From positions 148,680-212,679 of the forward strand of contig NZ_LUKF01000020.1 of assembly GCF_001592755.1 (NCBI RefSeq): a stretch of 64,000 bases of DNA. The letters run 5' to 3'. A model generated the notes under the pieces. That model searched no databases and was not told the origin of the DNA. It worked only from the letters and a program-made list of their open reading frames with translations. Position numbers and translations under genes: made by a program. The first letter of the stretch is position 1; every line of letters starts with the position of its first letter. Positions 59,176 through 64,000 of the stretch are shown piece after piece. The stretch is from Bdellovibrio bacteriovorus (lineage in GTDB: Bacteria; Bdellovibrionota; Bdellovibrionia; Bdellovibrionales; Bdellovibrionaceae).

Positions 59176-59948
59176 TGAATATGGAACTACAGCTTCGCGC
59201 GGAAGTTAAAAATTTGCTTTTCTCTTATGGGGATAAAAAAGTCCTTAACGGAGTCACTTTACCTATCTACGAAAACCGTGTGACGGCTTTGATCGGTCCT
59301 TCGGGTTGCGGTAAGACGACTTTGCTTCGTTGTTTTAATCGCATGCACGACCTTTATGCCAATGCGAACTACCAAGGGGAAATCCTTCTTCACCCGGATA
59401 AAAGAAATATTTTGGGTAAAGAAATTGATCCAATGGAAGTGCGCATGCGTATCGGAATGGTTTTTCAAAAACCAAATCCATTTCCTAAAAGCATTTATGA
59501 AAACGTCGCTTATGGATTGAAAGTTCGTGGCGTAAAAAAGAAAAGTTTTATTGAAGAACGTGTCGAGCGCTCTTTGCAGCAGGCGGGCCTTTGGAATGAA
59601 GTGAAAGACCGTTTAGCTTCTTCGGCGACAGCCTTGTCGGGTGGTCAACAGCAACGTCTTTGTATCGCTCGTGCATTGGCTACAGAGCCTGAGATCTTGT
59701 TATTGGATGAACCTACGTCGGCGCTAGATCCTATTTCCACTCGTCACATCGAAGAGCTTATCGGCGAACTTCGTCGTGACGTGACGATTGCGATTGTTAC
59801 GCACAGTCTGCATCAAGCAGCGCGCGTTTCTGATTATACCGCGTTTATGTACCTGGGTGATTTGATTGAGTTTGGAGCGAGTGATCAGATCTTCACGAAT
59901 CCAAAGGATCAGCGTACTGAAAACTATATCACGGGTCGTTTTGGGTAG
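59169..59948 (+). CDS. pstB: Phosphate ABC ATPase PstB
   Basis: A 259-residue ABC ATPase. Walker [11 protein letters not shown]-loop VFQKPNPFP (PstB-specific), signature [10 protein letters not shown], Walker [13 protein letters not shown] and switch His in VTHS. ATG 59169 is given, but ATG 59175 or 59181 is also possible. The unit lacks phoU, which usually follows pstB and controls PhoR signalling. It ends at a strong terminator. Confidence 0.93.
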   Translation: MVMNMELQLRAEVKNLLFSYGDKKVLNGVTLPIYENRVTALIGPSGCGKTTLLRCFNRMHDLYANANYQGEILLHPDKRNILGKEIDPMEVRMRIGMVFQKPNPFPKSIYENVAYGLKVRGVKKKSFIEERVERSLQQAGLWNEVKDRLASSATALSGGQQQRLCIARALATEPEILLLDEPTSALDPISTRHIEELIGELRRDVTIAIVTHSLHQAARVSDYTAFMYLGDLIEFGASDQIFTNPKDQRTENYITGRFG

Positions 59949-59980
59949 TGTCTTTAAGACATTGTCACGGTTCATAAATG

Positions 59981-60012
59981 CCAGCCGCTAAAAACGGCTG
60001 GTTTTTTATTTT
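59981..60012 (+). terminator. Terminator of the pst operon
   Basis: CCAGCCG - CTAAAAA - CGGCTGG stem (59981-60001) followed by TTTTTTATTTT. It borders the convergent barrel gene. Confidence 0.88.
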
Positions 60013-60958
60013 AAAGAATAAATCTTAAAGACAACTTGAAGTAAAAAGCGTTTCCAATCGACACGGCATTGTCTGGATCAGGAACATAGTTTTCATCGAT
60101 AAAGAAGCGGCGGTCGAAAGAGTGGCCGGCTTCTAGGTCGGCGAAGATCTGCTTGCTGATCGGGGATTTTATGCCGACGAAGATTTTTTTGTCATCATAG
60201 AAAAGACGGTCGTCTTTGTTTTGTCGGTCGTAAAGATAGTATGTGATCTGTGAAAAATCGACGCCGGCGTAAAGCTTAGCGAAGTCGGTGACTTTGTAAT
60301 ACACCGAAGTTTTGATGATCCAAGGAACCAACGTGAAAAAATCCCAACCGTACTTTTCAGCAAATTGCCAGTTGAACGTCGCAAAAGGAATTCCTAGCAC
60401 TGAACGAAATTCTTTTGATGGATTGTAGAAGTAAGCAAAGCCAGGAAGAGGAATATTATTTAGAATGGGGCGGTTGTTTGAATAGTCGACAAGTAAAAGC
60501 CAACGACTGGATTCATCGTCAGGATAAGAATAAAAGGCGGTGACTCCTAAAGTGGTGACGTCGGCACTTTCAAAAGGTCTGTCACTTGCGGATCCGTAGC
60601 GTGCGTTGACGGACCATAAACGTTTATCATCGATCACGCGTGTATATCCCAAACCAAACTTAATGTCGTAAAGACCTGAGATTTCATTTTGCGCAGGATC
60701 TACTAAATATTGTGACCCGCTTAAATTCAAAGAGACTGACTGAAGATCTGATTTGTAAATCGGCGTGCTGAAGTCGACGGACTGGTAAGATGTTGAAGCG
60801 CGCTCTTGGGGAAACTCCGCTTTATCAAAAAACAACCCCGTGTAAGACAGCACCGTTCTTTGTTGAGCGGGGGGAGTTAATCCCTCCATCATTCCTTGTG
60901 AATAACCTTGAGATGTAAAGAGCAACAAATAAACTAAAATGCCAAAAGCGTGTTTCAT
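60011..60958 (-). CDS. Outer-membrane beta-barrel protein
   Basis: A 315-residue exported protein with a signal peptide (1-20, YSQG). Alternating strand patterns run through the whole mature part (VSLNLSGSQYLVDP, IKFGLGYTRVIDDKRLWSVNARYG, WLLLVDYSNNRPILN, ending FYFKLSLRFIL). Conserved-looking FAYFYNPSKEFRSVLGIPFATFNW recalls uncharacterised barrel families such as DUF6268, which I could not verify. Likely twelve to fourteen strands. It may be a channel or surface protein. It faces the pst operon tail to tail. Confidence 0.75.
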   Translation of the reverse strand: MKHAFGILVYLLLFTSQGYSQGMMEGLTPPAQQRTVLSYTGLFFDKAEFPQERASTSYQSVDFSTPIYKSDLQSVSLNLSGSQYLVDPAQNEISGLYDIKFGLGYTRVIDDKRLWSVNARYGSASDRPFESADVTTLGVTAFYSYPDDESSRWLLLVDYSNNRPILNNIPLPGFAYFYNPSKEFRSVLGIPFATFNWQFAEKYGWDFFTLVPWIIKTSVYYKVTDFAKLYAGVDFSQITYYLYDRQNKDDRLFYDDKKIFVGIKSPISKQIFADLEAGHSFDRRFFIDENYVPDPDNAVSIGNAFYFKLSLRFIL

Positions 60959-60988
60959 GCTTTGTCAGCATAGAAGTGTTTTGCGTCC

Positions 60989-61372
60989 TTACACAACAGA
61001 TTTTTCCATTCTGACAACGCGAGCACAGTTCTGGCAGATCTCTGAAATCGGCCACTGAAGTTCGGCGGGCTTCACTTTCACGTCATGCAAGCAGTGAGGG
61101 CATTGAACCGAGCCACTTAAAACTTTTCCTTCACTCTTGTAGCTTCGGAGGGCGAAGAAAATTCCTAAGCCAAAAAATAAGGGCACAGATACGAAATGAA
61201 AAACAGGAATCAGTACCGACACCAAAGCAATTCCCCAGAACAGGGCTAACTTTTTTAGTGCTTGTGACATTTTCTCTGGCGGCGCGAACCACTTGATGTA
61301 GACGACTCCGTTCTGAGTTCTTTCGTCGCCGACGTTGGCAGTGACTGGGATTTTTTCTCCGGTGGTTTCCAT
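60989..61372 (-). CDS. Membrane protein with C-terminal zinc ribbon
   Basis: A 127-residue protein. The ATG at 61372 is chosen because GGAGGAG lies 3-4 bases before it; the frame upstream has no support. A hydrophilic N-terminus is followed by two membrane helices (~42-78), and then two CxxC pairs (CPHC and CQNC) in a cytoplasmic zinc-ribbon-like tail. No known family. The design could sense or anchor something at the membrane, but function is not evident. Confidence 0.7.
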   Translation of the reverse strand: METTGEKIPVTANVGDERTQNGVVYIKWFAPPEKMSQALKKLALFWGIALVSVLIPVFHFVSVPLFFGLGIFFALRSYKSEGKVLSGSVQCPHCLHDVKVKPAELQWPISEICQNCARVVRMEKSVV

Positions 61373-61536
61373 GGCTCCTCCGCGAAAGGCACTTGCGTGC
61401 GGAAGTTTACTGAATGATGACAATATGTATTGGCCCCCAAGAGTAGTCCTCATGGTTGACCTTTGGCAACTCCAATATCCTTACAGGAACTTAAGTACTC
61501 TTTTGGTTTCAGTTCACTTACCTTGATTAAGTATTT

Positions 61537-61666
61537 CTTGGAGTCCGCGCGACACAGCCACGGAAGTCGGAACTATTTGCGAAGACTTAAATGTTTCGCC
61601 TTGTCGGGTTGTCGTCGTAAGCTCCAGGAAAGTGACATCGCTGGGGTCCTGCTGCGATGTTTCCTG
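61537..61666 (+). ncRNA. Candidate structured RNA leader with alternative stems
   Basis: Stem P1 CTTGGAG (61537-61543) with CTCCAGG (61622-61628) would enclose a hairpin GCGAA/TTCGC (61579-61599) and a GCGACA/TGTCGT pairing. A competing hairpin CAGGAA-(4)-ACATCGC-(12)-GCGATGT-TTCCTG (61625-61666) shares CAGG with P1, so both cannot form. Such exclusive folding resembles a riboswitch or attenuator ahead of the GNAT-SDR pair. No U-tract follows and no known riboswitch was recognised. Weak protein-like ORFs here are not convincing. The remaining 61373-61536 shows nothing. Confidence 0.35.
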
Positions 61667-61713
61667 CCGAAAAAGATACCTCCCATACATTTCCCTCGAT
61701 ACCCTAAATATCT

Positions 61714-62025
61714 ATGAAGTCACTGCACTCTGATAAATATTTTATTCGCGAATCGCTTTATAACTTGGTTGAGCTTTCCTTGTTGGCTCGTCTTTATGAA
61801 GAGCACTGCATTCCGGCGGCAAGTACGGGGAACCTGAACCAAGAATCTCTTGCGCAGACTTTGCTTAAAATGAAGGCAACAGAAGGCAAGGGCGAGCTTC
61901 GCGTCGCAATCTTTGACACAGATCCGATTGGATTTTACTGGAAGTTTCAGGGGCAAGTATTGGCTCACTGGGTTCATCCGGAACATCGCAATCAAGGTGT
62001 TGAACAGGGACTTTTAGGTTCTTAG
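61714..62025 (+). CDS. Small GNAT-like protein
   Basis: A 103-residue protein. The C-terminal half reads as the core of a GNAT acetyltransferase (GELRVAIFDTDPIGFYWKF, AHWVHPEHRNQGVEQGLL), where the HPEHRNQGV segment is the acetyl-CoA-binding loop. The protein is shorter than a full GNAT (~150), and ends right after motif A, so it may lack the last strands or act only as a partner. The SDR-like gene begins immediately after its stop codon, suggesting coupled translation and a shared sugar-modification or regulatory task. Confidence 0.65.
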   Translation: MKSLHSDKYFIRESLYNLVELSLLARLYEEHCIPAASTGNLNQESLAQTLLKMKATEGKGELRVAIFDTDPIGFYWKFQGQVLAHWVHPEHRNQGVEQGLLGS

Positions 62026-63099
62026 ATGGATTCCTCCGCGGCGGCTGCTTTTTGGAAAGGCAAACGGGTTTTCTTAACTTACCCGAACTCTTTTTTGGGA
62101 GCGTGGACGGCTTTATCCCTTCAGCATCTGGGAGCGCAAGTTTTTGGTTTTGGTGAATCTTTAGAATCTTCGCCAAATCTTTTTGATCTGACAAATCTTG
62201 GACAAACAATTGCTATGACGTACGGAGATCTTCGTAACGAAGAATCTTTGCGTCAGGCTTTGCAGTTTGCGCAAGCAGATGTCGTTCTTCATTTGGGCGA
62301 GACCGGTTTTTTGAAAGAAGGCGAGCAACGTCCTTTAGAGATTATTTCTAAGTCTATCTTGGGGACCGCACAATTGATGGAGCTGCTTCGTGAAACAGCT
62401 TCCGTTCGCTCGGTGGTCGTATTGGGAACGGATAAGGCCTATGTCCGTGCGAGTGATAATGCAGCCGTGAGTGAGTCGTCAGCCGTTGGTCCTTCGGGGA
62501 TTTTTGCGACGTCGAAACTTTGCTCTGAGTTTATTGCGCTTTCTTATCGTGAATCATTTTTCTCTCCCGAAAAATATAACAAGCATAAAGTGGCCATTGC
62601 TACGGCGCGGATTTCATCGGCGATCGGTGGCGGGGATTTTTCTTCTGAAGGTTTGATCTTTCAAGCGGTTCAAAGTTTTTTAGGTAAGAAGACTTTTGAA
62701 GTTCGTAATCCTCAGTCTGTGCGACCTTGGATCCATGTTTTGGATCAGGTTTCCGGGATTTTATCTGTTGCCCAAGGTCTTTTTGAAAAAGGCCCTAAGC
62801 TTTCGTCTGCGACCTATAATTTGGGCGCGTCTGAGTATGAATCCGTTGGCGAAGTGATGAAAGAGTTTAGTGAGGCGTGGGGGAAAACGTGGTCTTCGGT
62901 CGCTGTCGCGGATTCCGCGAAGTCACTTTCGATTCATGGGCAGTTAAATAGCGAGCTTGCTTTGACGGAGCTTGGTTGGAAACCGCAGTGGGATTTGTCT
63001 CGCGCGCTGGTGGAGACTGCGAAGTGGTATCAGGGGTATTATGTGGGGCACTCGTCGGTGGAGGAGTTGACGGGGGTTTTGCGGGGGTATTTTAATTAG
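62026..63099 (+). CDS. CDP-glucose 4,6-dehydratase-like SDR, probable pseudoenzyme
   Basis: A 357-residue extended-SDR protein similar along its length to CDP-glucose 4,6-dehydratases (AAFWKGKRVFLT, IGGGDF, EVRNPQSVRPWIHVL, YNLGASEYESV). However, the NAD-binding glycine loop that normally reads TGHTGFKG is TYPNSFLG at 18-25, and the catalytic YxxxK is FATSK (Phe160, Lys164). It therefore probably cannot do the standard reaction, although the fold seems intact and the frame is undisturbed. It directly follows the GNAT-like gene. It may have become a regulator or binding protein, or may use a different chemistry. Confidence 0.8.
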   Translation: MDSSAAAAFWKGKRVFLTYPNSFLGAWTALSLQHLGAQVFGFGESLESSPNLFDLTNLGQTIAMTYGDLRNEESLRQALQFAQADVVLHLGETGFLKEGEQRPLEIISKSILGTAQLMELLRETASVRSVVVLGTDKAYVRASDNAAVSESSAVGPSGIFATSKLCSEFIALSYRESFFSPEKYNKHKVAIATARISSAIGGGDFSSEGLIFQAVQSFLGKKTFEVRNPQSVRPWIHVLDQVSGILSVAQGLFEKGPKLSSATYNLGASEYESVGEVMKEFSEAWGKTWSSVAVADSAKSLSIHGQLNSELALTELGWKPQWDLSRALVETAKWYQGYYVGHSSVEELTGVLRGYFN

Positions 63100-63121
63100 G
63101 GAGTTGCGAATACAACTCCCT
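63098..63121. terminator. Hairpin between convergent SDR and tail-collar genes
   Basis: AGGGAGTTG - CGAATA - CAACTCCCT, a perfect 9-bp stem overlapping the SDR stop. U-tracts are weak on both strands, so strength as a terminator is uncertain. Confidence 0.4.
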
Positions 63122-63131
63122 CTCGAAGAGA

Positions 63132-63932
63132 CTAGCGTTTAATAATGTAGTTCACGTATACATTTTTAGGGCGAGTTTCTGAAGAAGTTCGCGCCACTCT
63201 TGAGGCATCAAATCTCAAAGCCGATGTCGTAGATGCTCCTGAAAGCTGTGCGGTGTTTCCGCCTGCAATTGGATTATTTCCTTGAAAAAATGCTCCATCC
63301 AGTGAGCCTGCTGACCGATCAACGCCGAATCCACCAGTGATATTTTGTAGAGCATCCGTCTGGACAGAGCCAACTCTGTTATCTTCGAATCCTCCTACAT
63401 TTGATGCAACACGATCATTTATTGCGGGGTCGCGCGGAGCCGTTAAAGAGGGAAGCTCGGTAGCACTCCCGTTGACACCTCGGAGAAAACGACCTCTCAA
63501 GTCGGGAAGATTAAACGCATCACCTGCCGCATATGAAGATAGAGTTCCATCAGCATTTCTGGTTCCGTTTCCGAAGGCTTCTTTAATGGCATCGTACAAT
63601 GCTTCGTTACCAGCTATAGGCAGAGCTCTTCCATCTGCAAAGTAAAACCCGGGGGGTTCCGATTCACCGCCATAAGGTAAAATAATCCCCGGTGGTAAGA
63701 TCGATTCGCCAGCGGAAAGTGGTACCCAACCCACATCAGTTTTTCCATAGAATCGGCGGTCGTTCCCGGCAGCTTCGTAGATGATTTCTCCCTCTTCAGG
63801 TTGAAATACACTATTTCTGTCCATAATTGTCGGAGCGACAAATTTTAAACCCATCGCAGTAAGGTCTTCTTTGTATTTAAAACCCAATGCGGGAACAGCG
63901 AATAACAACATGATCAGTAATTTTTTGTTCAT
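63132..63932 (-). CDS. Phage tail-collar-domain surface protein
   Basis: A 266-residue exported protein with a signal peptide (1-17, ALG). Residues ~76-260 show a tail-collar domain: LPPGIILPYGG, FYFADGRALP, AFNLPDLRGRFLRGVNG and, at the end, SETRPKNVYVNYIIKR. That domain forms the tip of phage tail fibres. With a signal peptide it is likely a surface fibre tip and not a phage particle. AAGGAG lies 5 bases before the ATG. It may recognise prey, like the fibre protein at 7-9 kb; no other phage genes are near. Confidence 0.88.
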   Translation of the reverse strand: MNKKLLIMLLFAVPALGFKYKEDLTAMGLKFVAPTIMDRNSVFQPEEGEIIYEAAGNDRRFYGKTDVGWVPLSAGESILPPGIILPYGGESEPPGFYFADGRALPIAGNEALYDAIKEAFGNGTRNADGTLSSYAAGDAFNLPDLRGRFLRGVNGSATELPSLTAPRDPAINDRVASNVGGFEDNRVGSVQTDALQNITGGFGVDRSAGSLDGAFFQGNNPIAGGNTAQLSGASTTSALRFDASRVARTSSETRPKNVYVNYIIKR

Positions 63933-64000
63933 CAGAACTCCTTTTCTGTGTGTTGGAAGTTTAAGTTACAGGCTGAATATAAAGCAAATTAATGTTTGTT

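Noticed and set aside
61463..61717. 84-codon plus-strand ORF in the 61.4-61.7 kb gap
   Set aside because: Composition is unlike neighbouring proteins, no ribosome site, and it covers the structured element; it overlaps the next real start.
1..64000. CRISPR arrays, insertion sequences, rRNA genes
   Set aside because: No regularly spaced direct repeats with spacers, no transposase motif and no rRNA-like sequence were seen.

Overview
The window most resembles a chromosome segment of a predatory Bdellovibrio-type bacterium (Bdellovibrionota). The evidence is the mix of gene families: a ten-gene gliding-type (Agl/Glt-like) envelope operon, phage-tail-like surface fibre proteins, many exported proteins and lipoproteins, a class II HMG-CoA reductase mevalonate operon, and a CIO-type cytochrome bd. 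This assignment is inference from content; no database search was possible.

Layout. 1-8.9 kb: the 3' end of dtd, a PEGA lipoprotein, a secreted Cys-rich protein with exact 52-residue tandem repeats, a run of exported redox or envelope genes (DsbA-like lipoprotein, MBL hydrolase, cytochrome P460, a His-rich protein), a lipoprotein gene split by an in-frame TAA, and a fibre protein. 8.9-19.5 kb (minus strand): one tightly coupled operon encoding a TolQ/ExbB-like channel, two TolR/ExbD-like proteins, a 986-aa repeat protein, a small exported protein, an AgmX/PglI-type TonB-like protein, an Ig-like lipoprotein, a beta-barrel, a TPR protein and a VWA lipoprotein. Together these look like a proton-motive-force driven trans-envelope machine. 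19.5-25.9 kb: a zinc protease-like protein, cydAB, a beta-barrel, an esterase and an exported protein. 26-32 kb: rpmI-rplT followed within 18 bp by fni-mvaA-phosphomevalonate kinase-mvaD-mevalonate kinase, which covers HMG-CoA to IPP/DMAPP. 32-45.4 kb: AlkD-like glycosylase, trypsin-like protease, TrmH-type methyltransferase, TPR-winged-helix regulator, rsmG, pheS-pheT-ihfA-merR, a periplasmic binding protein and oligopeptidase B.

45.4-48.1 kb is the most accessory-looking part. It holds a small KTSC-like gene broken by an in-frame TGA, a palindrome-rich non-coding stretch, tRNA-Pro(GGG), a lipoprotein, and an mmpA-mmpB (HTH plus Fic) pair. The mmpAB promoter is flanked by near-identical inverted TATATAGAC-type operators. 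48-54.7 kb: tyrosine-phosphatase-like protein, HD-GYP protein, Cti fatty-acid isomerase, histidine phosphatase, EI24/CysZ-like membrane protein and a Fur-family regulator. 54.7-60 kb: a soluble PAS histidine kinase divergent from pstSCAB. 60-64 kb: a beta-barrel, a zinc-ribbon membrane protein, a gap with mutually exclusive RNA hairpins, a small GNAT-like protein coupled to a CDP-glucose-4,6-dehydratase-like protein that has lost its glycine loop and catalytic Tyr, and a phage tail-collar protein.

The main candidates for new biology are the mmpAB operator array, the 10-gene gliding-type machine with its palindromic promoter region, the structured gap at 61.5 kb upstream of a predicted pseudoenzyme, and the two genes with single in-frame stops.
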